From the NCBI RefSeq assembly GCF_003399765.1, contig NZ_NFZV01000007.1:1-64000 (forward strand): a DNA stretch of 64,000 bases, written 5' to 3'. The position numbers were made by a program, and so were the translations under genes. Below are positions 47,876 to 56,352 of this stretch, in pieces. The notes under the pieces are model-generated. The model was not told where the DNA came from, made no database searches, and worked only from the letters and a program-made list of their open reading frames with translations. This DNA is from Alkalilimnicola ehrlichii. GTDB taxonomy: Bacteria > Pseudomonadota > Gammaproteobacteria > Nitrococcales > AK92. Within the stretch, counting starts at the first letter, position 1. Every line of letters begins with the position of its first letter.

Positions 47876-48992
47876 AACGAATCCTCGGCAAAAAAAGGCG
47901 AACGCCGAAGTACCGCCCCAGCCGCCAAAGGCCGCGCGCCCTGAGCCGCTAGCGCTGATCGCCACCGGGGTTTGCACCCTGGCCGGTACCGGCGATTACG
48001 CCGCGCAAGGGGCGGTGCAGTTGAAGATTAATGGGGCTAAGCCGGATAAAGTCATCACAGTGCCGGCCCCGGATGGTAGCGGCGATAAACCGCTACAGAC
48101 GGCCGCCATTGACGAAGCGCTGTTGCCACTCGAACTTAGCCCGACTGACCGTGTCGGCCTGATGTTGGGTTACGCGTTGGCGTCACTGGAAAAAACGTTG
48201 CCTTCCGAATACGTGACGGATGACAGGCGCTTGCACGTTCTTCTTCCGGCGCAATCGACCCTACGTGGCGAAGCGTTAGACCCAGCGCAGATCAAAGCGC
48301 TAGCCTTAGAAGCGGCGCCCGCATTTTCCGTTTGCGATTGGCAGTTCGACACCAGCGGCCAAAGCGGCACCAGCGCACTGACCCAGCTTGCCAACGACCC
48401 CGAGGCCAACAGTGTGATCTTTGCCGCGGTCGACTCGTTAGTCGACGTGGCCACCTGCTTTGAGCTTGCTCGGGCCCGCCGGGTCATGACGCTCGGCGCC
48501 ACCCAAGGCCTAGTTCCCGGCGAGGCGGCCGCCGCTGTCGTACTCACCCGCGCGCCCGGCGAGCAGCCGGTACGGGCTTGGCTGCGGGGCTGGGCCAGTG
48601 AGCCAGAGCCGGCCGTCGGTAACGCGGAAACCGAACGCCTCATGGGCCTGCGCACCGCCATCAAAACGGCCCTCGAACAGGCCGAACTCGACGCCGGCCA
48701 GCTACAAGCCGTCTCCCATGCCCTGGGTGCGGAAGTCGCCGGCGAACTGGAGTGGTACCAGATCCAGCAACAGTACTGGCACGGCCAGCGCGGCCCCGAA
48801 CAGCAGCGGCTGCACCAAGCCTTCGGCGATGTCGGCGTGGCCGCCCTGCCGCTGCAACTGGCCTTGACCGCCGCCGAGTACGACCACCAACGCGGCCTCG
48901 AACAGTACGGCTTTCCCGCGCCGGGGCCGGTACTGGTGTGCGAAACCCCCAACGCGCCGGTGCGCGGCGCCGTTTGCCTGACGCCGGCCTGA
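47872..48992 (+). CDS. Ketosynthase-fold protein without catalytic Cys, T6SS-linked, frameshifted
   Basis: The start ATG 47872 overlaps the DUF2169 stop, but the frame breaks at an A7 run (47890-47896). With eight A the N-terminus reads MKRILGKKKANAEVPPQ and runs into LALIATGVCTLAGTG. The body has a thiolase/ketosynthase fold: VIFAAVDSLVDVATCFEL and GLVPGEAAAAVVLTR match beta-ketoacyl synthases. The nucleophile region reads FDTSGQSGTSALTQL, with no Cys where DTACSxS is expected, so enzyme activity is unlikely. Similar proteins sit between DUF2169 and PAAR-like genes in other VgrG modules; a chaperone or scaffold role is inferred. Corrected length about 373 residues. Confidence 0.75.
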
Positions 48993-49023
48993 AGCCGGGT
49001 AAAATACAAGGAGAAGTAAAGCA

Positions 49024-49563
49024 ATGGCTGGAAATGTGCTCATCAACGGTAAAACCGCCGTCCATGCCGGCTCCGGCGGCGTGCTGCAAACCGACGACAT
49101 CTGCCGCACCCCCAGCGGCAGCGGCACGACCGACGTCCTCTACGTCAACGTCGCCCAATCCAAGGACGCCGCCAAAACGGCCGGCACGGTCAAGATCAAC
49201 GGCCACCCGGTTTGCACCAAGGCCTCCGTGTTCAGCAAAAGCACCGGCAACGAGCCGGGCCGCAAGGGCGGGGTGAGATCCGGCACCACCCAAGGCCAGG
49301 CCGAATTCCTCACCGCCTCGCCGAACGTGCTGATCGAAGGCGAGCCGGCTGTGCGCGCCCACGACCTGATGGTTTCCAACAACCAAAACACCCCGCCGGC
49401 CCCGTTGATGCAACCCTCCGGCGCACCGCCGCAGGCGCTATCGGCCGGGAATCCGGCCGAGCTTGAGCCGGAGGAGCGGCCGGATGCTTATGTGCTGGAT
49501 GTCGCTGGCGCTGACTCGGCTTTCGTCAAGGGCCGGATGGCGGCGAAGGAGGATGAGGAATGA
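49024..49563 (+). CDS. PAAR-like DUF4150 spike-tip protein
   Basis: The 179-residue product begins NVLINGKTAVHAGSGGVLQT and has CRTPSGSGTT, VKINGHPVCTKASVFSKSTG and GVRSGTTQGQAEFLTASPNV, the DUF4150 pattern with paired His/Cys residues that bind a metal at the tip. The C-terminal 50 residues are Pro/Ala-rich and probably link to cargo. It overlaps the effector gene by 4 bases (ATGA), strong evidence that the next protein is its cargo. Confidence 0.88.
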   Translation: MAGNVLINGKTAVHAGSGGVLQTDDICRTPSGSGTTDVLYVNVAQSKDAAKTAGTVKINGHPVCTKASVFSKSTGNEPGRKGGVRSGTTQGQAEFLTASPNVLIEGEPAVRAHDLMVSNNQNTPPAPLMQPSGAPPQALSAGNPAELEPEERPDAYVLDVAGADSAFVKGRMAAKEDEE

Positions 49564-52500
49564 GCGCCGGCGCGGACAACAACGACCCCCTAGCCTGTGC
49601 GCCGCAGCGAGCGCTAGGGGACACCGCCCACCTGCTGGACGGCCACCGAGAACTGATCTTGCCCGCCCTGGGCAAAACGGCCCGGCTTGTGTTACGCCTC
49701 AACGATTCGCGATTCGGGTGGCTGGATATTCCGTTCGGGCGAACGCGGGCACAGTCGAGAGAGGATATCGAGCAGTCGCGGGAACAGGCGCCTGGCACGC
49801 GAAAAGACATCTCGGTGCCGATCCTTCCCCTGTGCTACACGACGCCGGAGCGGGATGCCAAGCAAACCGCGCTGCCAAAAGCTGACGGTTACCTCTACAT
49901 TTTCGTCGAAGGACGGCTTTGGCGCGAGCTTCGCTCGGTCGGGCGCGGCTTTTACAAGGACGTCAACCTTGCAGAACTGGCGGGCGAAGACGAACGAGAG
50001 CCGACCGGGGAGCCGGACGCTCGTATCCTCGTCCCCTATCGGATCGATGGCGAGCCGGTGACGGTTGAGATGTGCTACGCCCACGTGCAATGGAGTTGGG
50101 AGCGGATCAACTCGATGGGCGGCCTGGCCGAAGAACATATCGGCGACACCCCACCGCCGATGCCGACCGATGAGCAACTTGCCGAGGCCGAAGCGTTGCG
50201 CGCGCTGCGCATGCGCAGACTTGATCTTTCAGGCTATGCCGAGCGCTTCCCCGAACGCGCGCCCGACGAGCAGTGCGCCGGCGTGCGCAACATCACCGAT
50301 GTGGTTCACCTGCATGCGCTCAAATGGTTGCAGCGGGCGCAGATACCCGTGGTCGAATTAGACGACCACTTAGGGATTGTTACTAAGCTCGCGGAAAACT
50401 ATCAAACAGCGTGGGCGGAAATGGGGAAACTACTGGAGGATTTACGGAATCCAGAGCATGAGGGAGAGAAAGCTAACGAATTTCCATTTGCCCCATGGTT
50501 TGACTCCGCGCTGTTGGCTAACCGATATTTCTTCGCGGATTTTCCGGATCCGGAGCTGGAGGGCGTTGCTGAGCGCCCCGGCCAGCCGAGTGATTTAGAG
50601 CGGGAGTGGAAAAAAGCCAAAGAACAGCGCGAGGAGTGGCAAAGTCAACTGAGTTACGACGACATCCAGTTAGCTCTAGGTGTCGAACGCCGAAAGGCAC
50701 TGAGGGAGCGGATTAAAGAAACCAAGGCCGCGCTGGTTCAGTACTTGGATACCACTAATCCAGAGTTGGACAACCTCATCGCCGCTATTGACGATTACGC
50801 CACGCTGCCCGCCGGCGATCCAGACGAGCAGGCCTGCTATGCGCACTTGTTCCTGTGCGTGCAGGAGCTGGTGGCGAAGCTGGGCGATCATGAGTACAGC
50901 ATGGATTTGGAGCTAGAAGTTAGTGCTCCTAACCCTGTCGAGCTTACTGAGCAAGATATTGGGCATCAATTATTAGGCAAGATTTTAGATCCTGATGCGG
51001 GGCACCCGTTACACGAGCGCCTGATCCCACCTGCTGCAGAAGGTGAAGACCGCTTGGCCCCCAATATGGCGATCCAACCGCCTGGCAGTCCTAAGGCTAA
51101 TCCGAACAAACTTCTCCAAACCGGACAAAAAGGGATGAAGCTTGTCGGGGATTTGATCGACAATTTCGCGAAAGCAGCAGACCTCATTGAGAACGAGACA
51201 CGGACGCAAGGAACCGTAAGGCTGATCAACTCGACCGCAAGCCGCGACTTGCTGGGCCAGCTTGAGTATCAGACGATGACAGTTGGGGAATACGCTAACG
51301 GCCAAACAAGAGATGGCCGTTTTCGCGTCGTGAGCGCTTATGTTGCGGAGATTAACGAAGAGATACGGGACACCCGACGGGAGATGCGAGCAAGGCTGAG
51401 GATCCCTGATGAGACGTTGGAGATCAAGGGCGGCGGGTCCGTTCGAATCAATGTCTACGATAAGAAAGGCAACCTAATGGGTGCCTCTAGTGCCGAGGCC
51501 TTTCGTCAAGGCCACGGGCTAAGCACCAATCACTTTGTCCGGCAACAAACGTACCAGAATATTGGTGACGGCTTACGAGAAACTAATGTCAACGTCATTG
51601 TTGTTCGTGACCCAGGTCGATTAGCTGAAGCCGGTAGGCAGTTGCGCGATACTCGTGTTATCGCGAATGGTATATATCCTATTCTTCTAGCTATTGAAGG
51701 GTGGAACCTTGCGAATGTGACATCGGAGCTCCTTGACAAAGGAGCTTCTCAGGCAGAGCTGACTACCTTTATGCAAGGTTCTGGCGCAATTATCAACTTT
51801 GCTGCTGTCACTGCTGGATTGATGAAAGCCCGATATGAAGCGCTGGGGGTTGATGCTTCACCTGGAACTCGTGCCAACAGAGTGAATCTCGCAGCCCGCC
51901 GATTAGGTACTGCCGGTGGTATCTATAGCACAGGATCATCGCTATATGCGATGGAAAAGGCGCTTCGACGCGGAGATGATGCGGCCATTGCCTACGGTAC
52001 TATCGCGTTGGGGTCGGCGATCTCAACCGCTGCTACGCTAGGAATGGGTGCGAAAATCGGGGCGGCACTCATTGTCGGAGTTAAAGCCAAGTTAGCGCTA
52101 GCGCTGATCGGCGGGATCCCGGGGCTGATAGGTGTAGCGATTATTTTGGCCGGTTACGCCTTGCTTACCTGGGTGTTTACCGAGGATACGCCTTTAGAGG
52201 AGTGGTTAACGAATGGGCCGTTTAGTGTCAATGGGCTGAGGCCTCGGCGCCATATCCAAACTGTGTGGCGTGGGCGGGAGCGCGCGCATGTCTGGCGTGA
52301 TCGGTTGAATGGCGTTCTTATGACGTCGGTCTATGTTCGGGCTTCGGATGATGTGCTGTTAAGCGTTCAAGAGGCGCCACCGCTAACTCAACGAAGGGTG
52401 GGGCGAACGCCCCGGCTTTATCAGCAGGGTGAACAGCTATTCTTGCGAAAAGGAACGGGGTCGGTACCGATTGGCAGAATCGGCGAGCCGTTTTCGTTTG

Positions 52501-53081
52501 ATGTGCTTGAGGTGGAACGTAGTCAGCGGTTTGCGGGGCACCTGCCGGGCGATACGCCGCACGATAAGTTCGGCTGGTGGTATGAACGTCCCGAAACCGC
52601 CTACCTGGCGCTTCATGAGGCGATCTATATGCCTGCTGTCGACCTTAGGTGCAAAGCGTTGGCAGAAGATTTCGCGGAAATGCAACACGGTGAAGCTGTA
52701 ATAACCGTACATTTCCCACTTCTGCTGCAGAATCGCAGCCGTGTTTTTGTGGAGCTGTGGATGCGCAAGAGTGGTGGACTCTTCAACATGGGAGCGGGCG
52801 ATTGGGAGAAGCTGCAAGAAGATCTTGATATTTTCCGCGAGCAAGTTGATGGGCCGCAAACGGTAATTTATCAGTGGCAGCTTCCCCGTGGCCAAGCGGG
52901 TGAATATGAGCTTAAGGCAAAAGTACGGGTTGACTTGTATGGGGATGGCGAGGTTGTATTACCAGCCCTACCGGCCAGCGATCGTGATCAGCCTGAGCTA
53001 GGCGAAGATCAATGGATCGAGGCGGAGGACAAGCTACGGCTAATGCGTCTTGTCGCGCATAGCAACCGCATCCGTCTCTGA
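49560..53081 (+). CDS. Candidate pore-forming T6SS effector (VasX-like)
   Basis: The 1173-residue protein starts in an ATGA overlap with the PAAR-like gene. Residues about 40-130 form a VasX-type N-terminal region (LVLRLNDSRFGWLDIP, DGYLYIFVEGRLWREL). A long helical middle follows (KKAKEQREEWQSQLSYDDIQ). Hydrophobic segments cluster at about 740-875 (GSGAIINFAAVTAGLM, IAYGTIALGSAISTAATLGM, GGIPGLIGVAIILAGYALL), as in colicin-like VasX toxins, and a soluble C-terminal domain of about 290 residues closes it. No catalytic motif is seen. From the middle onward codon use becomes more AT-rich than in the core T6SS genes, a sign of accessory origin. The neighbouring multi-span proteins are immunity candidates. 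Confidence 0.72.
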   Translation: MSAGADNNDPLACAPQRALGDTAHLLDGHRELILPALGKTARLVLRLNDSRFGWLDIPFGRTRAQSREDIEQSREQAPGTRKDISVPILPLCYTTPERDAKQTALPKADGYLYIFVEGRLWRELRSVGRGFYKDVNLAELAGEDEREPTGEPDARILVPYRIDGEPVTVEMCYAHVQWSWERINSMGGLAEEHIGDTPPPMPTDEQLAEAEALRALRMRRLDLSGYAERFPERAPDEQCAGVRNITDVVHLHALKWLQRAQIPVVELDDHLGIVTKLAENYQTAWAEMGKLLEDLRNPEHEGEKANEFPFAPWFDSALLANRYFFADFPDPELEGVAERPGQPSDLEREWKKAKEQREEWQSQLSYDDIQLALGVERRKALRERIKETKAALVQYLDTTNPELDNLIAAIDDYATLPAGDPDEQACYAHLFLCVQELVAKLGDHEYSMDLELEVSAPNPVELTEQDIGHQLLGKILDPDAGHPLHERLIPPAAEGEDRLAPNMAIQPPGSPKANPNKLLQTGQKGMKLVGDLIDNFAKAADLIENETRTQGTVRLINSTASRDLLGQLEYQTMTVGEYANGQTRDGRFRVVSAYVAEINEEIRDTRREMRARLRIPDETLEIKGGGSVRINVYDKKGNLMGASSAEAFRQGHGLSTNHFVRQQTYQNIGDGLRETNVNVIVVRDPGRLAEAGRQLRDTRVIANGIYPILLAIEGWNLANVTSELLDKGASQAELTTFMQGSGAIINFAAVTAGLMKARYEALGVDASPGTRANRVNLAARRLGTAGGIYSTGSSLYAMEKALRRGDDAAIAYGTIALGSAISTAATLGMGAKIGAALIVGVKAKLALALIGGIPGLIGVAIILAGYALLTWVFTEDTPLEEWLTNGPFSVNGLRPRRHIQTVWRGRERAHVWRDRLNGVLMTSVYVRASDDVLLSVQEAPPLTQRRVGRTPRLYQQGEQLFLRKGTGSVPIGRIGEPFSFDVLEVERSQRFAGHLPGDTPHDKFGWWYERPETAYLALHEAIYMPAVDLRCKALAEDFAEMQHGEAVITVHFPLLLQNRSRVFVELWMRKSGGLFNMGAGDWEKLQEDLDIFREQVDGPQTVIYQWQLPRGQAGEYELKAKVRVDLYGDGEVVLPALPASDRDQPELGEDQWIEAEDKLRLMRLVAHSNRIRL

Positions 53082-53096
53082 ATTGAGGGAGCTCTA

Positions 53097-53917
53097 ATGC
53101 CGAGAGAAGGGGTGTTTCGTTTTGCAACGCCGTTGCCTAAACGCGTGTATAGACCTTTTATTGACTATGAATCGCAGATTGAAATTGATGATAAGGTTTG
53201 TCGCGTGCCAACGAAAGATGCGTGGGGATGGAAAGGTGATGTGATAGTTACTGCCCCCTTTTGTTGGCATTGGTTCGGTGATTTTTATTTTTTTGGGGTT
53301 TTTGGAAAATATACTTTGTTTTTCCTGATTGGGCTTTTTTTGGCTGTGGTTGCTTTCTTTATTTGGTATGCGGCGGAAAAGTTGCTTGGTCCAGATGCGG
53401 ATCGATTTATGATTTTCGATCGAGAAAACGGTGTTGTTTATTTCGATACCGGTTTTTTCAGAAGAAAACGTTGACTTTTCCATTTGCTGAGACTGAAGCG
53501 TACCACCAGCGTGCGTTTAAGCCTATCGGGGCCACCGGTGCGGGAAACAACGAAGACCAGATTGTGCTTATGCATCTTGAGCGCAAGCAAATGTGCGTGC
53601 TGGACTCTAGCGCCGGTGGGCCCGACCGGCCGCTGGCGATCTGGTCGTTCTTGGTGCAATACATGGACAAGGACGGCCCGTTGCCGGATGTGCCGGCCTT
53701 GGCCGAGTATCCGAACAGGACGCCAGGCCTCGGTAGTTGGGATGAGTGGAAAAAGGGGGCGTTGCGGGATCCGTTTCTAAGTTGGAAAGCCGAATGGAAC
53801 TCGATGCCGAAGGCGCTGAAGGAATACGCCGAGGAGCACGGGGTTGATGCCATGCTAGCTTACCGGGATCGTCAGCAGGCGGAGAAGGCCCCGTCTGCGA
53901 GCCGCCGCACCGGCTAA
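53097..53917 (+). CDS. DUF6708-like membrane protein, frameshifted (copy 1)
   Basis: The first frame has a cytoplasmic start, two close TM segments (about residues 58-95, very AT-rich DNA) and FMIFDRENGVVYFDTGFF, then stops. The second frame continues LTFPFAETEAYHQRAFKPIG, IWSFLVQYMDKDGPLPDVPA, the DUF6708 core. Adding one A to AAAA at 53465-53468 joins them, about 273 residues. DUF6708 proteins are common beside T6SS effectors; an immunity or effector-partner role is inferred. It directly follows the VasX-like gene and is the nearest immunity candidate. The missing Asp/Pro continuation seen in copy 2 (ELDPVTAAYDRE) shows divergence. Confidence 0.7.
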
Positions 53918-54013
53918 CGATTCCTCCCGCTGAAAATGCTCACTGGGCAGTTAGGGCGTTAGGCGCGCAGAATAATTAACGGACTTTGGAAAAGAGAAGA
54001 ACTGAAAAGGCAT

Positions 54014-54759
54014 ATGAACGGTACGGGTAAGTTATGGTTATGGGGCGCGGCAGCACTGCTCGTGAATGCGTTGTTGATTGCCGGCTATCTTTATGCGATT
54101 GCCAATCTGGGACGTGGGCACAGGCGGAGCAGCGTGAGCTGCTTTACTTTTTTGTCTTTTTGACTAGCGTGATTTTCTTGGCTCCGGTCGCGGCGTTATT
54201 TAAGCAGGTACGGCTGGCCGGCCATTTGTTCATCATGGGCAGCGTTGTAAGTTTGCCGGCCGGCGTGGTTGGCATGATAGCGGGCTGCCGGATCATTGAA
54301 CATGCGGATCGTCTACAGGCGGATGCACCTAGTGAAGCCGAGTCGCCCTTGAGAGAGTATCACTTGGCGTTATCAGGCTCGCTTATTGGCACTGGCGCGG
54401 TGTTCGCTACGATAGCGCTTTTCGCTCTTCCGGCCTCGCTTTTGCTGGGCGGGCTGTTTCTGAGTGTTGGCGTTGCTCAGCTTGGCTTGGGATTGTCTTT
54501 CAGTACGAGGCCGTTCCTATTTGTCTACGAAGACCGCCTTGTTATCAACTCACTGCCACTGTCTACAAAAGTGACCTCCATTCCTTTTAATAAGGTGACG
54601 TCTGTAGAGCAAGAACCTTCTCGGCTCGTACTTACCTACAAAAGTGGCCGGGACCGCAAGACTTTGCGATTGAGCGAGGTTTTCTTGGGGAGCGACAACT
54701 TTTACGGTCTGACTCGGCGTTTGGCGAGGGTCGGTTTACTGGCAGCGCCTGCGGCCTAG
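54014..54759 (+). CDS. Multi-span membrane protein, immunity candidate, frameshifted
   Basis: ATG 54014 opens KLWLWGAAALLVNALLIAGY, a TM helix, and the frame breaks at GGG 54109-54111. With one G added it continues NLGTWAQAEQRELLYFFVFL into the frame that ends at 54759, for about 249 residues. It has five or so hydrophobic segments (FVFLTSVIFLAPVAALF, GSVVSLPAGVVGMIAG, LIGTGAVFATIALFALPASL, LGGLFLSVGVAQLGLGLSF) and a C-terminal PH-like basic domain (PFLFVYEDRLVINSLPLSTK). No family recognised. An inner-membrane protein next to a pore-forming toxin is the usual form of immunity. Confidence 0.6.
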
Positions 54760-54825
54760 TAACAGCCTGGTTCAAGCCTGCTTGCCATTGGCTCGCGACG
54801 CTGTCCAAATGCAGAACAAGGGCGA

Positions 54826-55199
54826 GTGAACATCATCCCGGCCGACAAGGGAGGAACGCATGCCTTCTTGCGCCTTCACGACCTGGACTATGATTGGCTG
54901 GATATTCCGCTAGGCGAGCTGAAAGCCCAGCCTCGTGACGAGTTGGAGGAGGCCCGGAGCGAGGAAAGCGGGCAGGGCGAGAATATCGTCATACCGATCG
55001 TACCCTATGATCATGGCGCGGCCGCCGCCTATGGCGTGCAAGCTGCGGCGTTTACTGGATGTGGCGCGCGAGGGTGCGCTACAAAACCGAAGACGGTTTA
55101 CTCCTTCCTATGGGGGACGAAGATGCGGAGTCGGCTGATCCAGTAGACATTAACCGGAATATACCGGGCTGGGTCTATGACACCTTGGTTTTTAGGTAG
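54826..55199 (+). pseudogene. Detached N-terminal piece of a VasX-like effector
   Basis: The frame from GTG 54826 has HAFLRLHDLDYDWLDIPLGE and NIVIPIVPYD, which aligns with residues about 40-95 of the 1173-residue effector (LVLRLNDSRFGWLDIPFG, DISVPILPL). After about 85 residues the likeness ends. A shifted frame then gives YWMWRARVRYKTEDGLLLPM and PGWVYDTLVF to a stop at 55199, a different C-terminal tail. It looks like the 5' end of a second effector joined by deletion to the 3' end of another gene, a scar of cassette exchange. It is unlikely to be functional. Confidence 0.6.
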
Positions 55200-55207
55200 G
55201 GCGCGGG

Positions 55208-56278
55208 ATGACGACGACGAACGAATACTACGCGGAGACGGCGTACGATAGCACGCGGGCAAGCGCTTCGGGGGCTCAGGCAAAGGATTTGGAAGGATTT
55301 GTTTCCAATTCCTTAAGGCGTGCGCCCTTAGTAGGGCTGAGAGGGGTGCACTGTAGCGAGCATATGGCGGCTTGTAACGCCGATGTCGATGAGATTTTTA
55401 CGCATGAGTGGCCTGAGCGCCCAGAACATCATCAGAAGCTCTTCTGGGAACGGCTGGGAAACCCTAAGGCTTTCGTAGGTGTCTTTCGGGTGCTCACTGG
55501 TATCTTCGTATATGCATCCTTCGTGATAATCAGTTTTGTGCTGTTAGTCGTCGGAATGTCGGCGATAATGGATGTCTGGCTATATCTTGCGGTGCCAATA
55601 GCTATTTTCGGTCTATTGACATTGGTAGAGAAGTCCAAGCTGCTTTCGAATAAGGGCAACTTTTGGCTCAACCGGCAGACCGGGATGGTGGTCATCCCGC
55701 GGTGGCGCGGTGCGGTTGAGTTGCCTTTTGAAGAGTTCGACGCCTACCTACTTTCTCATACGGGCTATACGGCAGGCGTGGAGCACAAGCTTCAACTGGT
55801 TCATCGTTATAGTAACGAGCTCCTGATTTGCCCGCAGCCGTGCCATGACAGTTGGGAGGTGGAGGCGTTGTGGGAGTATTGGCAGCAGTACATGGACGTG
55901 TCGCGCCCGCTGCCCGATGTACCGATCTTTGAGCCTGTGCGCGAGCTGGATCCGGTGACGGCGGCTTATGACCGTGAGCATAACCGTCCGAAGTACTACT
56001 GGCGTAATATTTCGCAGCGCCGCGCGGACCATATGGTGCGAGCCGCCCGTCTCGCAGCGGCGAGCTATCCCTGGGGGCTAGATCAAGCGAGTGCCCGGCG
56101 GCAGGGTTGGGAGCCTTCCGGCTTTGGCGAGGGCGATTGGCAGAGGCGTCCGGTGCGAAACGGGGATTCACAGGTTGAGCGCGTGGTGGCACGCGAGTGG
56201 TGGAGGTCGTGGATTGGGCCAACTATCTTCGCTGCGCCAATTTTACTTTATGGCGTTTATGTCAGGCTGATGGGGTGA
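55208..56278 (+). CDS. DUF6708 membrane protein (copy 2)
   Basis: The 356-residue protein has two TM segments (about 95-140: VLTGIFVYASFVIISFVLLV, VWLYLAVPIAIFGLLTLV), then the DUF6708 core: NRQTGMVVIPRWRGAVELPF, WEYWQQYMDVSRPLPDVPIF and ELDPVTAAYDREHNRPKYYW. A final TM segment (TIFAAPILLYGVYVRLM) closes it. This is the most complete of the three copies here. The frame is intact. Confidence 0.75.
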   Translation: MTTTNEYYAETAYDSTRASASGAQAKDLEGFVSNSLRRAPLVGLRGVHCSEHMAACNADVDEIFTHEWPERPEHHQKLFWERLGNPKAFVGVFRVLTGIFVYASFVIISFVLLVVGMSAIMDVWLYLAVPIAIFGLLTLVEKSKLLSNKGNFWLNRQTGMVVIPRWRGAVELPFEEFDAYLLSHTGYTAGVEHKLQLVHRYSNELLICPQPCHDSWEVEALWEYWQQYMDVSRPLPDVPIFEPVRELDPVTAAYDREHNRPKYYWRNISQRRADHMVRAARLAAASYPWGLDQASARRQGWEPSGFGEGDWQRRPVRNGDSQVERVVAREWWRSWIGPTIFAAPILLYGVYVRLMG

Positions 56279-56304
56279 CATAAAGAAGTTTATCGCGTAC
56301 TACC

Positions 56305-56342
56305 GAACAAGAGGATATCCAACCAACCGGCGTGCCGCGTGG
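56305..56342 (+). pseudogene. Probable relic of the DPWQPALR-family gene 3' end
   Basis: AACAAGAGG, ATCCAAC and CAACCGGCG here recur at 62899-62936. The shared block is like the end of the two genes at 57748 and 59438 that encodes DPWQPALR. It is short, so homology is weak for this copy. Confidence 0.35.
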
Positions 56343-56352
56343 TTTCCGTTAG

